A program made the position numbers and the translations under genes. Shown here piece after piece: positions 8,780 to 17,768 of a DNA stretch of 64,000 nucleotides. The notes beneath the pieces are model-generated. The model was not told where the DNA came from. It saw only the letters and a list, made by a program, of their open reading frames with translations, and did no database searches. The DNA comes from Martinezella tropici (GTDB taxonomy: Bacteria > Pseudomonadota > Alphaproteobacteria > Rhizobiales > Rhizobiaceae): contig NZ_VNIP01000011.1 of NCBI RefSeq assembly GCF_008370325.1, positions 372,001 through 436,000 of the forward strand, in the 5' to 3' direction. Each line of letters begins with the position of its first letter. Positions within the stretch are counted from its first letter, which is position 1.

Positions 8780-9247
8780 ATGGGCAAGGCAATGTGGTTT
8801 CTGATTAGAGCAGGGTTCTGGTTTTCGCTGGTTCTCATGTTCCTGCCGATCTTCGCAAAGCCTCAGGGTGATCCGCGACCGGCAGGCGAACCGGCGGTGC
8901 AGGTTTCCGACGCGATTTCGGCCGCCTCGGGCGTCGTTCAATATGTCGGCGCCATGTGCACCGAGAAGCCAGATGTCTGCGTAAAGGGAGGCGAAACGCT
9001 GACCGCGCTCGGATATCAGGTTGGCGACGGCGCCCGCGTCGCCTACGACATGCTCGGCCGCCACTTCAAGGATCAGCCCGCAAATGCATCCGCTGATGCC
9101 GCATCGGCTCACGCAAGCGCCGATCAGGTCGCCGCCATGACCCAGCCGATGCCGGCCAAGCGGGTGACCGACGCCGATGTGGTCGTTACCGGCACGGTCC
9201 GGCTGCCATCCTCCGTTCCGCTGCCGATGCCGCGCCCGCGTATCTAG
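8780..9247 (+). CDS. DUF5330 domain-containing protein
   Basis: A 155-residue protein with an N-terminal membrane segment (MWFLIRAGFWFSLVLMFLPI) and a short periplasmic region containing VQYVGAMCTEKPDVCVKGGETL, where two Cys could form a disulfide. A Pro-rich C-terminus ends PLPMPRPRI. This pattern matches the DUF5330 family, which is common in Rhizobiales and often located next to sufE. Function unknown. Confidence 0.82.
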   Translation: MGKAMWFLIRAGFWFSLVLMFLPIFAKPQGDPRPAGEPAVQVSDAISAASGVVQYVGAMCTEKPDVCVKGGETLTALGYQVGDGARVAYDMLGRHFKDQPANASADAASAHASADQVAAMTQPMPAKRVTDADVVVTGTVRLPSSVPLPMPRPRI

Positions 9248-9349
9248 TGCATTTCCGCTTTTCTTCGAATCGCAAAAACGCTCTATCTTCTTGTTTTTAC
9301 ACAATTCCGGACGGAAAGTCGCCGCGCACTTTTCTTGGAATTGCACTAA
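9246..9349. repeat. Rhizobial palindromic intergenic repeat, copy 1
   Basis: The element is bounded by TAGTGCA and TTGCACTA. It contains the core ACAATTCCGGACGGAAA followed by ACTTTTCTTGGAATTGC, which can fold back. A diverged copy of the core is at 42783-42826. I recall near-identical units scattered through Rhizobium intergenic regions. Confidence 0.7.
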
Positions 9350-9479
9350 CGCTTCCTCCATTGGCCCAGCCTGAACGCCGTGACCTGCCCGTGGTCAGCG
9401 GCGTTCTTTTTTGCCACGGGTTCAAATCGCCTGTCACTTCGCCTATATCCAAGGCACACGGGCAATCTGGATCATTGCA

Positions 9480-9902
9480 ATGGCATCGCTTGAAAAGATC
9501 ATCGACGACTTTTCCTTCCTGGACGACTGGGAGGATCGCTATCGCTACGTGATCGAACTCGGCAAGGCATTGCCCGATCTGCCGGAAGAGAAGCGCACGC
9601 TGGAAAACAAGGTGCAGGGCTGCGCCAGCCAGGTCTGGCTCGTCACGCATGCGTCCGGCGATCCCGAGAACCCGATCTTGACGTTCGAAGGCGATTCCGA
9701 CGCCCATATCGTGCGAGGGCTGGTGGCGATCGCGATGGCGACCTATTCAGGCAAGTCCGCCTCTGAAATCGCTGCGCTCGATGCGCTCGACGTCTTCGGT
9801 AAGATCGGTCTCGTGGAGCATCTCTCGTCGCAGCGCGCCAACGGGCTCAGGTCGATGATCAAGCGCATCCGCGAGGAAGCCCGCGTCAGAGCCGCGGCAT
9901 AG
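9480..9902 (+). CDS. sufE: Cysteine desulfuration protein SufE
   Basis: A 140-residue SufE protein that takes sulfur from the SufS cysteine desulfurase and passes it on for Fe-S cluster assembly in the cytosol. The frame runs from 9411, but the ATG at 9480 (MASLEKIIDDFSFLDDWEDRY) gives the family's normal N-terminus and length. The persulfide-carrying residue is C48 in NKVQGCASQVW. It is separated from the main suf operon, which is not in this window. A strong hairpin terminator follows. Confidence 0.94.
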   Translation: MASLEKIIDDFSFLDDWEDRYRYVIELGKALPDLPEEKRTLENKVQGCASQVWLVTHASGDPENPILTFEGDSDAHIVRGLVAIAMATYSGKSASEIAALDALDVFGKIGLVEHLSSQRANGLRSMIKRIREEARVRAAA

Positions 9903-9930
9903 GCTCGAATTTAAAGCATCCATAGACAAA

Positions 9931-9952
9931 AACCCGGCTCGAAAGCCGGGTT
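9931..9952. terminator. Bidirectional hairpin terminator between sufE and mucR
   Basis: Perfect stem AACCCGGCT / AGCCGGGTT with a CGAA loop, flanked by an A-run to the left and TTTTT to the right, so it can serve both convergent genes. Confidence 0.88.
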
Positions 9953-9977
9953 TTTCTTTGGTTCAGCGATGAAGCTC

Positions 9978-10409
9978 TCAGCGGCTGCCGCGCTTGCGGC
10001 GCTGGCCGAGGCCCATTTCCTTTGCAAGGCGCGAACGGGCTTCCGCATAGGCCGGTGCTACCATCGGGTAGTCGGCAGCCAGATCCCACTTCTCGCGATA
10101 TTCTTCCGGCGAAAGACCATGATGGGTCATGAGATGGCGCTTCAGCGACTTGAAGCTGCCGCCACATTCCAGGCAGGTGATCTGATCATCCTGCACGGAT
10201 TTGCGAACGGATACGGCCGGCTTCTGCTTTTCGACCACGGTTACGGCTGGAGCCGGAGCCGAGGTGTTGCTCAAGGCGGAATGTACGTCGGAAATCAAGT
10301 TCGGAAGGTCGCTGACCGGTACGACATGGTTGCTGACATAGGCCGCAACGATGTCGGCGGTCAGTTCAACCAGTAACTCCTGCCCGTTGCCAAGGGCCGC
10401 ATCTGTCAT
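9978..10409 (-). CDS. mucR: MucR/RosR family zinc-finger transcriptional regulator
   Basis: A 143-residue DNA-binding protein, the expected size of rhizobial MucR/RosR/Ros, which control exopolysaccharide, motility and cell-cycle genes. The prokaryotic zinc finger is C79-x2-C82-x9-H92-x3-H96 (with H97 as alternative ligand), followed by the conserved GLSPEEYREKWDL region and a basic tail. The start at 10409 is supported by AGGAGAACACA just before the ATG; the upstream extension of the frame is rejected. The family usually binds AT-rich DNA and represses its own promoter, consistent with the long AT-rich region upstream. Confidence 0.95.
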   Translation of the reverse strand: MTDAALGNGQELLVELTADIVAAYVSNHVVPVSDLPNLISDVHSALSNTSAPAPAVTVVEKQKPAVSVRKSVQDDQITCLECGGSFKSLKRHLMTHHGLSPEEYREKWDLAADYPMVAPAYAEARSRLAKEMGLGQRRKRGSR

Positions 10410-10938
10410 TGTGTTCTCCTGTTCATCGGCTTGCTTGCCGCGCCGCGCCCCAAAAGAGAGCGCAGGGCACAGCGTTGCTGTATAATCTGCGCCTGGCTTC
10501 GGAAATCTGCTGATCCCGGAGTTTCCCAGCGCCGAGCAATCGCACAAACGTATTGCTCGTATTCGTAGCAGCCATCAGCAAGAAAACGGTGCATAACGCC
10601 ACATTTCTTATCGCATGAAATCCACCCCTAGACTTCATACGAGGGAAAACCGCCTCTTGCCGCCTGATATCAGAATTAGCGACCACGATAGCGATCTCTA
10701 ATCGCTGATCGGAACTAAGTTTTGCTCAGCTTTGTATCAAAGAAAGATAAAAGCATTGAGAGCTTAAACCCGGTCGAGACTAACTTAACATCAGAACTCT
10801 ACTTGAATCTGAATTAGCACTCTTTACCCAAATGTCCAGTTTTTAATCCCAACATTTCTTCGCAAAAAATTCATCTACTAAAAAATGGATAACTAATAAC
10901 GCGAACAGATATTCCTTCATTAACAATTTCTGCGTTTG
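10410..10938. other. Long AT-rich region upstream of mucR
   Basis: About 530 bases without a supported gene, placed between mucR and the end of the Mrp operon. The part from about 10720 to 10930 is much richer in A+T than its surroundings and contains T-rich and A-rich tracts. MucR-family proteins favour such DNA, so autoregulatory sites are likely here. A small RNA cannot be excluded. Confidence 0.5.
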
Positions 10939-11304
10939 TTAGCCCTTTTTTCCATTCCCGCGTTTCGTGAACTGCCCATGCCGCAGCAATTCATCGCGTA
11001 CCGAAGGCGCGATTAAGCGATGCCCCGCCTTATGCGCCGCACGCGCAAGAAGATGTGCCGAAATCGGTGCGGTCAATACGAAAAAGACAAATCCGGCCAG
11101 CGCCCGCGCCAATATCGACAGATCTTGCGAATGAATACCGACCGCAAGTAGCAATAGGCCGGAACCCACCGTGCCCGCCTTCGATGCTGCATGCATGCGG
11201 CTGTAGAGATCGGGAAGGCGAACAATGCCGATGGCGGCAATAAGCGAGAACAATGCGCCGGCCAATAGAAGCACGGCGACCAGGACAGCCCAAAGCAAAT
11301 CCAT
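10939..11304 (-). CDS. mrpG: Mrp/Pha antiporter subunit G
   Basis: A 121-residue membrane protein of the PhaG/MnhG family, part of the multisubunit cation/proton antiporter. Three transmembrane helices span roughly residues 4-25, 40-58 and 62-85, and the conserved GIVRLPDLYSRMHAASKAGTVG motif is present. The ATG at 11304 shares one base with the mrpF stop codon (TGATG), which fixes the start. It is the last gene of the operon. The basic C-terminal tail (RGNGKKG) is not conserved in the family. Confidence 0.92.
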   Translation of the reverse strand: MDLLWAVLVAVLLLAGALFSLIAAIGIVRLPDLYSRMHAASKAGTVGSGLLLLAVGIHSQDLSILARALAGFVFFVLTAPISAHLLARAAHKAGHRLIAPSVRDELLRHGQFTKRGNGKKG

Positions 11305-11681
11305 CAGCGCCCTCCTTTCTTCGGCTTGTCCCGCTTGCGCGTCTTCTTGCTTTCGGAAGCGCCAATAGTTTCCGGGCGCGTGGCATGCCGGTTCGAAATA
11401 TCGGATTGCGCCCGCGTCAGGATGAACCGGGCGAAGGCGACGGTGGCGAGGAAACCGACAAGGCCCAGCGAAATGGCAATATCGATGTAAAGCGTGAAGC
11501 CAGTCTTGATGGCAATGACGGCAATGAAGCCGATGGCGATCGCCACCAGCATATCGAGCGCCAGAACCCGATCCGGCAATGTCGGGCCGGCAACCACGCG
11601 ATAGACGGTAAACAGGAAGGCGATGCTCAGTATGCCCAGCGCCACCATTGCTGCCGCCGACACGACGGATGCGGCCATCAT
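11304..11681 (-). CDS. mrpF: Mrp/Pha antiporter subunit F
   Basis: A 125-residue PhaF/MnhF subunit with three transmembrane helices and the family signature GPTLPDRVLALDMLVAIAIG. The start (MMAASVV) lies inside the end of mrpE with a 4-base ATGA overlap. The C-terminal 35 residues are unusually charged and Lys-rich and look cytoplasmic. It acts within the inner-membrane Mrp complex exporting Na+ or K+ in exchange for protons. Confidence 0.92.
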   Translation of the reverse strand: MMAASVVSAAAMVALGILSIAFLFTVYRVVAGPTLPDRVLALDMLVAIAIGFIAVIAIKTGFTLYIDIAISLGLVGFLATVAFARFILTRAQSDISNRHATRPETIGASESKKTRKRDKPKKGGR

Positions 11682-12151
11682 CGGAAAGCCTCCATGATGC
11701 GGCGCTCGAAGCCGTCGGCGATGCCGCGCTTGATGGTTTCCGGATCGGAGCAATCGAGCGCGTGGACATAGAGCATCTTGCGGTCATCGGAAACGTCGAC
11801 CGACAACGTGCCCGGCGTCAGCGTGATGAGATTGGCAAGCAGCGTGATTTCAAAATCGCGGTCGACCGTCAGGGGAAAGGCGAAAATCCCGGGCTTCACA
11901 TCGATCCTGGGGCTCATGACGGCCACGGCAACGGCCCAGACGGACTTTGCCAGCTCGCCTATGAACAGCACCAAGAGCGCGAGGATGCGGCGAGCCCGAC
12001 CGAGATAGAGTACGCCTCCGTAGGACGATCGCACGATCGCGAGCGCAATCGCCGCAAGGACGAAGCCGAAGACCAGATTGATGAAGGAGGCACTACCGGT
12101 TACGGCAACCCAGACGATGGCAAGCAGCAGATTGAAGATGAAGAGGATCAT
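11678..12151 (-). CDS. mrpE: Mrp/Pha antiporter subunit E
   Basis: A 157-residue PhaE/MnhE subunit with two N-terminal transmembrane segments, the conserved LLANLITLTPGTLSVDVSDD motif and the C-terminal MLYVHALD region. The ATG overlaps the mrpD stop by 4 bases (ATGA), which rejects the longer upstream frame. MrpE is an accessory subunit thought to help assembly or stability of the antiporter. Confidence 0.93.
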   Translation of the reverse strand: MILFIFNLLLAIVWVAVTGSASFINLVFGFVLAAIALAIVRSSYGGVLYLGRARRILALLVLFIGELAKSVWAVAVAVMSPRIDVKPGIFAFPLTVDRDFEITLLANLITLTPGTLSVDVSDDRKMLYVHALDCSDPETIKRGIADGFERRIMEAFR

Positions 12152-13710
12152 TGAGCGCCTCCTGCCGCGGGAAAGACGGAGTGCAAATAGGCCGATGGCT
12201 GCTCGAGGCCGGCAGCGGCCGCCTGGGTCAGGTGCAGGAGCCGTTCCGGAAACAGGCCGAAACCGATAACAAGCAGCGAAAGAGCAAGAAGCGGCAAAGC
12301 GGCCTGCCACCTGATCGGCTCCGCCGCCATGCCGTCGCCCGCCGCAGGTCGCCAATAAGCAAGTAGGAACACCCGCCCAAAAACGATCGTTGTCAGGAAA
12401 CCGGCCAGCAGGATTGTTGCGGCGAGCCACCAGGCGCCCGTTGCGAGCGCAGCCTTCACCAGTACGACCTTGGGCCAAAAGCCCGAAAAGGGCGGCAACC
12501 CGCTGATGGCGAAGAAGAGCACCAGCGAGAGGCCGGCAAACCAGCCGCTTCGCCGATAGAGCCCGCCGAGAGCCGTGAGTGAAAAACTGCCGCCGAGCCG
12601 GGCCGCCTGCCCTGCAAGCAGATAAAGCGCTGTCATCAACACCATCGAATGCAGCGCATAGAAGATCGCCCCGCTGAGGCCATCGGCATTGCCGAGGGCA
12701 ACGCCCGCCAGCATCGTGCCGATGCCCGATATGACGATATAGCCCAGCATGCGCCTGACATCGTTTGCGCCGAGCGCACCCATCACCCCGACGAGCATGG
12801 TCGCGATGGCGATAACCGTGATCAGCGGACCGAGCCCCGCCCGCTCGACAGGCAGCAGCATGACCAAAACCCGGATGAGCGCATAGATGCCGACCTTGGT
12901 CAGCAGGCCGGCGAAGAGCGCCGAAACGGTGATGCGGGGGGTGTGATAGGAAGCCGGGAGCCAGAAATTCACCGGGAAGGCCGCCGCCTTCATGCCGAAG
13001 GCCAGCAGGAACAGGCCTGCCAAGGTCGTCAGCGGCGCATTGCTCTCACCCGCTCTCGCCTTCATGGCGATATCGGCCATGTTGAGCGTACCGAAGATGG
13101 CGTAAAGATAGCCGACGGAGACGAGGAATAGCGTGGTGGCGATGAGATTGAGGACGACATATTTCAATGCGCCATCGATCTGCTCACGCTCCGAACCGAG
13201 GATCAGCAGACCGAAGGACGAGATCAGCAGCACCTCGAACCAGACATAGAGATTGAAGACGTCGCCCGTCAGGAAAGCGCCGCTGACGCCAGCCAGCAGC
13301 AGCATCAGGAAAGGGAAGAAACCGTATCGCCGGCCGCTCGTGGTGATTTCGCCGAGCGAGTAGAAACTCGCCAACAGGGCAACGATGGCCGCGGTCAGGG
13401 CCATGAGCGCGCCAAAAATATCGACGCTGAAGGCGATGCCGAAAGGCGGCAGCCATCGTCCCATGACCATTGTCACGGCGCCTTCGCTGACGACCTTGTA
13501 GAGCAAGGCGGCGTCGATAAGCACCAGCAATACAAGACCGGGAATAGCGATCGCGGCATGCCATTCGGTACGGTTGCGCAACATCAGCAGAATGGCACCG
13601 AGCCCGATGCACAAGGCGACCGGCAGGATGACAAGCCAATGTCCCACAGGCACGGGTGCCGCGACCAGCGCAGCGGAAAGATCGACAGGCATATCGGTTG
13701 GGCCGGCCAT
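12148..13710 (-). CDS. mrpD: Mrp/Pha antiporter subunit D (NuoM/N-like)
   Basis: A 520-residue polytopic protein with about 14 predicted helices, homologous to proton-translocating complex I subunits. Conserved features include VWFEVLLISSFGL with the membrane-embedded Glu, AFPVNFWLPASYHTP, and the YALHSMVLMTALYLLAG helix. It starts 4 bases after mrpC. With MrpA it forms the ion-translocating core of the antiporter. Confidence 0.94.
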   Translation of the reverse strand: MAGPTDMPVDLSAALVAAPVPVGHWLVILPVALCIGLGAILLMLRNRTEWHAAIAIPGLVLLVLIDAALLYKVVSEGAVTMVMGRWLPPFGIAFSVDIFGALMALTAAIVALLASFYSLGEITTSGRRYGFFPFLMLLLAGVSGAFLTGDVFNLYVWFEVLLISSFGLLILGSEREQIDGALKYVVLNLIATTLFLVSVGYLYAIFGTLNMADIAMKARAGESNAPLTTLAGLFLLAFGMKAAAFPVNFWLPASYHTPRITVSALFAGLLTKVGIYALIRVLVMLLPVERAGLGPLITVIAIATMLVGVMGALGANDVRRMLGYIVISGIGTMLAGVALGNADGLSGAIFYALHSMVLMTALYLLAGQAARLGGSFSLTALGGLYRRSGWFAGLSLVLFFAISGLPPFSGFWPKVVLVKAALATGAWWLAATILLAGFLTTIVFGRVFLLAYWRPAAGDGMAAEPIRWQAALPLLALSLLVIGFGLFPERLLHLTQAAAAGLEQPSAYLHSVFPAAGGAQ

Positions 13711-13714
13711 CGCG

Positions 13715-14092
13715 TCAGTATCCCAAGGGCGGCAGCGGCCGCTCGTCCGGTTCGGCCACCAGCATCTCGCCGGTGTTGTCGGTCTTCAGGTCCTGATAGG
13801 CGCGGTAGGTCAGGACAAGCAGAAAGGCGAGGAACGAAAAAGAGATGACGATCGCCGTCAGGATCAATGCCTGCGGCAGCGGATTGGCGGCTGCATTGTC
13901 GAGTGTGCTCGCCCCTTTCTGGATGATGGGGGGCACTTCGGGCGTGACGCGGCCGGCGGTAAAAAGCAGAAGGTTGACGGCATTGCCGAGAATGGCGATG
14001 CCAAGCATGATACGGATCGAGAATTTCGACAGCATCAGATAGATCGCGGCAGCGAAGAAGAGGCCGACGACGAGGGCAAAGACGGCCTCCAT
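13715..14092 (-). CDS. mrpC: Mrp/Pha antiporter subunit C (NuoK-like)
   Basis: A 125-residue NuoK-like subunit with three helices and the conserved GIAILGNAVNLLLF and PLPQALILTAIVISF motifs. The ATG shares a base with the mrpB stop (TGATG), fixing the start well inside a longer open frame. NuoK-like subunits contribute to the proton path. Confidence 0.92.
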   Translation of the reverse strand: MEAVFALVVGLFFAAAIYLMLSKFSIRIMLGIAILGNAVNLLLFTAGRVTPEVPPIIQKGASTLDNAAANPLPQALILTAIVISFSFLAFLLVLTYRAYQDLKTDNTGEMLVAEPDERPLPPLGY

Positions 14093-14511
14093 CAATCCGC
14101 CTCCCGTTCTTCGAGCGCCAGCGCGATCGAGGTGATGGCTCCAACAACCACCAGATAGACACCGATATCGAAGAGCATAACGGTCGAAAGCGGCACCTCG
14201 ACGCCGAAGAGATACGGATAGATCCAAAGACCGGTCATGAACGGCACGCCGGAAAAGACGGACAGAAAGCCGGCAAGGGTCGCCGCCAGCAGACCGAAGC
14301 CGGCAATCGCCAGCGGATGAAAAATGATGGCTTGCCGGACCGCCGTGACGCCACAGGCAATGCCGTAAATCGCCAGCGCCGAAGCTGCGATGAGGCCGCC
14401 GATAAAGCCGCCGCCGGGTTCGTTATGACCGCGCAGCAGCACGAAAACGGAAAAGAGCAGCATCAGGGCAGTCAGAAACGGCGCGGCGGTGCGGAAGATC
14501 AGCGTATTCAC
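14092..14511 (-). CDS. mrpB: Mrp/Pha antiporter subunit B
   Basis: A 139-residue PhaB/MnhB subunit with four helices and the signature LRGHNEPGGGFIGGLIAASA. The start is a GTG that overlaps the mrpA stop (GTGA), giving the N-terminus VNTLIFRTAAPFLT; the long upstream extension is out-of-frame mrpA sequence. Because B is a separate gene, this is the seven-gene Mrp type rather than the six-gene type with an A-B fusion. Confidence 0.92.
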   Translation of the reverse strand: MNTLIFRTAAPFLTALMLLFSVFVLLRGHNEPGGGFIGGLIAASALAIYGIACGVTAVRQAIIFHPLAIAGFGLLAATLAGFLSVFSGVPFMTGLWIYPYLFGVEVPLSTVMLFDIGVYLVVVGAITSIALALEEREAD

Positions 14512-16904
14512 GAGCGCTCGGCCTCCATCCTTTCGCCGAGACCGGCCTTCTCCTCGAGATCGGGATCGTTGGCCGCAAGCTTGCGCTCGCCGCCGGCACG
14601 GATGCGGATCAGCGCCAGGATTGCAAGGCCGGTCATGGCGACCACGGCAATCTCGCCGAGCGTGTCCGTGCCGCGGAAATCGACGATGATGACATTCACC
14701 ACATTGTCGCCATGCGCGATCAGCTTCGAATATTGGTTGAAGAAGGCCGTCAGCGTCAGATCGAACGGCGCTTGGGTCGCCTTCAGCAGCAGAAGCGCAA
14801 AGCCTATGCCGCAGGCCATCGCCAACACGGCATGAGCGACCCTGGCGAGCGGCGGCCGGCGATCCGAAGGCGAGAGGCGCAGGCGCGTCATCACCAGGGC
14901 CAGGATCACGACCGAAAGGGTCTCGACCATGAACTGCGTGAAGGACAGATCCGGTGCGCCGAACAAGAGAAAGATGACGGCGACGGCAAAACCCTGAATG
15001 CCGAGCGAAACGATGGCCGTCAGCCGGTCCCGCGCAAAAACGACTGCGGCAACACCGATGATGGCGATCAGGAAGATCGCCGCCTCGTGCCATTGCAGGT
15101 TCGGCCAGGCAGGCACATGAGGCAATTCACCGTGGATCACGAGGGGGATCAGCAGCATCGCCGCAAGGCAGAGAAAGGTGACGGTGACGTAGATTTCCAG
15201 CCGCCCGGGCTGCAGCACGCGCGATACCGCATGCGACAGCCACACCAGGCCGGAGATGAACCCGTCGAAGCCGCGGTCCGGCCCTCGTCCCAGCATCCGC
15301 AGGACAACGGACATGAAAAAACGGGCGCGGTCTAGCTGCCAATAGACAAGGATGCCGATCAGCACGGTCACGATGGAGAGTGCCAAAGGCACGCCGATAT
15401 GCGGCGCCAGCGAAACCGCGATCTGTAAACCTTTGCCGCTGACGGCGCTTGCCATCGGTGAGGAGACATAAGCGTGCCATAAGGCTGCGAACAAGGCCGA
15501 AGCGATGCCGAGCAAGGCAAGCGTGACCGGCCCGAGCCAAAGCAAGGGCGGCGCTTCATGCGGATGGCGTGGCGTCTCGGTCAGCGGCCCGATGAAGGGC
15601 TTCAGCGCCACGGCAAAGGCAATGGCGAACATCAGCGCGTTGCCGGCCACGGCGATGATCGTCAGGATGATCGCGGCCGGCGATGCCTGCGCCAGCGCGG
15701 CATAGATCTCTTCCTTGGCCAAGAAACCGAAAGCCGGCGGCAGGCCGCCCATCGACACCGCCGCAACCAGAGCGGCGGCAAAGGTCAGCGGCATGGCCGA
15801 GCGCAGGCCGCCCAGACGGGTGATGTCGCGCGTTCCCGTCTCATGATCGACGATGCCGGCGACCATGAAAAGGGCACCCTTGAACAGCGAATGCGCCACC
15901 AGATAGAGGACAGCTGCTTCGACGGCATAGTCCGTGCCGAAGCCGGTGAGCATGACAAGCAGGCCGAGCGAGGAAACCGTCGTATAGGCAAGCTTCAGCT
16001 TCAGATCGGTCTGGCGGATGGCAAGCAGGGTTCCGACGAGCAGCGTGGCGGCACCAAAAAGCGGAAGGATGGTCTGCCAGGCCATCGTACCGCCGAGGAC
16101 GGGATTGAGCCGCATCACAAGATAGACGCCCGCCTTCACCATGGTTGCCGAGTGAAGGTAGGCCGAAACAGGAGTCGGCGCTTCCATGGCATTCGGCAGC
16201 CAGAAATGAAACGGAAACTGCGCCGATTTGGTGAAGGCGCCGCCAAGCACCAGGATCAGAGCCGCAAGATAGAGCGGGCTCGCACGCACGAGATCGCCGG
16301 CTTTCAATAGATCGGACATCGCGGCGATCCCGGTTATCTGCCAAAGCAATAGCAGGCCGGCCAGCAGGAGCAACCCTCCGCCCCCGGTCACGACCAGCGC
16401 CTGCAGCGCCGCCCGGCGCGAGGCTTCGCGCTGATGATCAAAACCGATCAGTAGGAAGGAGGTAATCGAGGTCAGTTCCCAGAAGACGAAGAGCGTCAGG
16501 AAGCTATCCGAGACGACAAGACCGAGCATCGAGCCCATGAAGAGGAAGATGAAGGAGAAGAAGCGCCCGAGATCCGCATGCCCCTTCAGGTAGCCGCCGG
16601 TGTAGAGGACGATCAGCGCACCGATGCCGGTGATGAGCAGGGCGAAGGTCAGCGACAGACCGTCGATCAGCCAGGAAAACCGCAGATTGAGGCTTGGCAC
16701 CCAATCGAAGCCGCCCAATTCAACCTGCCCGGCTGCGGTTGCAGGAAGGAAACCCGCGAAATGAAGGAAGGCGAGCGCTGGAAGCGACGCCAACGGCCAG
16801 GCCGCATTATGACCTAGCCACCGAACAGCGACGGGCGCGATCAATGCACCGAGAAAGGGCAGGCATAGTGCCAGGAATGTCAGGCCCGCGGTGGCGGCGG
16901 CCAT
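14508..16904 (-). CDS. mrpA: Mrp/Pha antiporter subunit A (NuoL-like with MbhE-type C-terminus)
   Basis: A 798-residue polytopic protein. The first 480 or so residues are NuoL-like, with SFLTLFVFWELTSITSFLLIGF, QFPFHFWLPNAMEAPTPVSAYLHSA and the following helix. The C-terminal part carries the DUF4040/MbhE-like region (GAPDLSFTQFMVETLSVVIL and FRGTDTLGEIAVVAMTG). It begins at an ATG preceded by a G-rich ribosome site. As first gene of the mrpABCDEFG operon it is central to Na+(K+)/H+ exchange; in Sinorhizobium meliloti a homologous Pha system is needed for growth under K+ and alkali and for nodule invasion. Confidence 0.95.
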   Translation of the reverse strand: MAAATAGLTFLALCLPFLGALIAPVAVRWLGHNAAWPLASLPALAFLHFAGFLPATAAGQVELGGFDWVPSLNLRFSWLIDGLSLTFALLITGIGALIVLYTGGYLKGHADLGRFFSFIFLFMGSMLGLVVSDSFLTLFVFWELTSITSFLLIGFDHQREASRRAALQALVVTGGGGLLLLAGLLLLWQITGIAAMSDLLKAGDLVRASPLYLAALILVLGGAFTKSAQFPFHFWLPNAMEAPTPVSAYLHSATMVKAGVYLVMRLNPVLGGTMAWQTILPLFGAATLLVGTLLAIRQTDLKLKLAYTTVSSLGLLVMLTGFGTDYAVEAAVLYLVAHSLFKGALFMVAGIVDHETGTRDITRLGGLRSAMPLTFAAALVAAVSMGGLPPAFGFLAKEEIYAALAQASPAAIILTIIAVAGNALMFAIAFAVALKPFIGPLTETPRHPHEAPPLLWLGPVTLALLGIASALFAALWHAYVSSPMASAVSGKGLQIAVSLAPHIGVPLALSIVTVLIGILVYWQLDRARFFMSVVLRMLGRGPDRGFDGFISGLVWLSHAVSRVLQPGRLEIYVTVTFLCLAAMLLIPLVIHGELPHVPAWPNLQWHEAAIFLIAIIGVAAVVFARDRLTAIVSLGIQGFAVAVIFLLFGAPDLSFTQFMVETLSVVILALVMTRLRLSPSDRRPPLARVAHAVLAMACGIGFALLLLKATQAPFDLTLTAFFNQYSKLIAHGDNVVNVIIVDFRGTDTLGEIAVVAMTGLAILALIRIRAGGERKLAANDPDLEEKAGLGERMEAERS

Positions 16905-17252
16905 GTTCCCCCCTTTGCTGAATGATCATCGATTCCGTCAATACCGGAGCTTAATTGAAGGGATAGGCGAAAGGGCACATCGCCTCAAGCCCTGGAAAAG
17001 GAAAACTGGAGGTAAACCACTGAAATCGGTTTTTGAAACGGCGGCCTGCAGAAGTTGCAAACGTCTGGAACCGTGGCAGCTTCGCGAACCGCAGGCAGTG
17101 GGACCAGACAAACCGCCAATTACGCATAGCTCGCAATGAAGCTGTAACGAATTGGCGCTAATTTATGCTCGCACCTGCAATCGCTATGAAATTTTCGCCG
17201 AAAAATGCGTTATTCTTGATCGGTTTGCAGATCCCGCCTCCCAGGAACCGCA
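16905..17252. other. Intergenic region between divergent mrp operon and a secreted-protein gene
   Basis: About 350 bases that should hold the mrp promoter on one side and the promoter of the 171-residue secreted protein on the other. No RNA gene or clear dyad was recognised. Short open frames here lack ribosome sites. Confidence 0.4.
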
Positions 17253-17768
17253 ATGCTCGTCCGCCTGATCGCTCTCCTGCTTCTTTCCCCCGCCTCGGCC
17301 TTTGCCGCGGATTGGCGGTCCTATGACAATGCAGGTCTCGGCTATGCGATTGAGCTGCCGCCGGAATTCCATCTCGCAGCTCCTTCCGGCGATACCGATC
17401 GGCTTTCGCTGTCGCCGGCGGACCGCTCGGCGACGCTGCAGGTTTTCGGCACGATGATCGCCAATGGTGACTTTACCTCGGAAGCGAATGGGCGCGTGGC
17501 ACTGGCGAAAGACGACGGCTGGAAGATCTCCTATTCCAAATCGAACTCGCGCGGCATCAGCTTTTCAGGCACCAGGCAAGGACGCATCGTCTATGTTCGC
17601 GGCGTCGCGCTCTGCAACGGGGCGGCCGCCTTCTTCCAGATGGACTATTCGAAAACGGATATGCAGCGCTACGACGCCATTGTCATGCGCCTGGTGCGCA
17701 GCCTGCGCTCGACCAGAAAGTGCACGCCGACGGCTGAGATCGTCAAAAGCTTTCCGGTGACAGGCTGA
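17253..17768 (+). CDS. Secreted hypothetical protein (171 aa)
   Basis: The protein has a clear Sec signal peptide (MLVRLIALLLLSPASAFA, cleavage before AD). The mature part resembles small periplasmic proteins with a single beta-rich domain (YDNAGLGYAIELPPEFHLAAPSGD), and two Cys (CNG and CTP) could pair. The 3' end overlaps the convergent hemolysin III-like gene by 26 bases. I do not recognise a named family. Confidence 0.72.
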   Translation: MLVRLIALLLLSPASAFAADWRSYDNAGLGYAIELPPEFHLAAPSGDTDRLSLSPADRSATLQVFGTMIANGDFTSEANGRVALAKDDGWKISYSKSNSRGISFSGTRQGRIVYVRGVALCNGAAAFFQMDYSKTDMQRYDAIVMRLVRSLRSTRKCTPTAEIVKSFPVTG

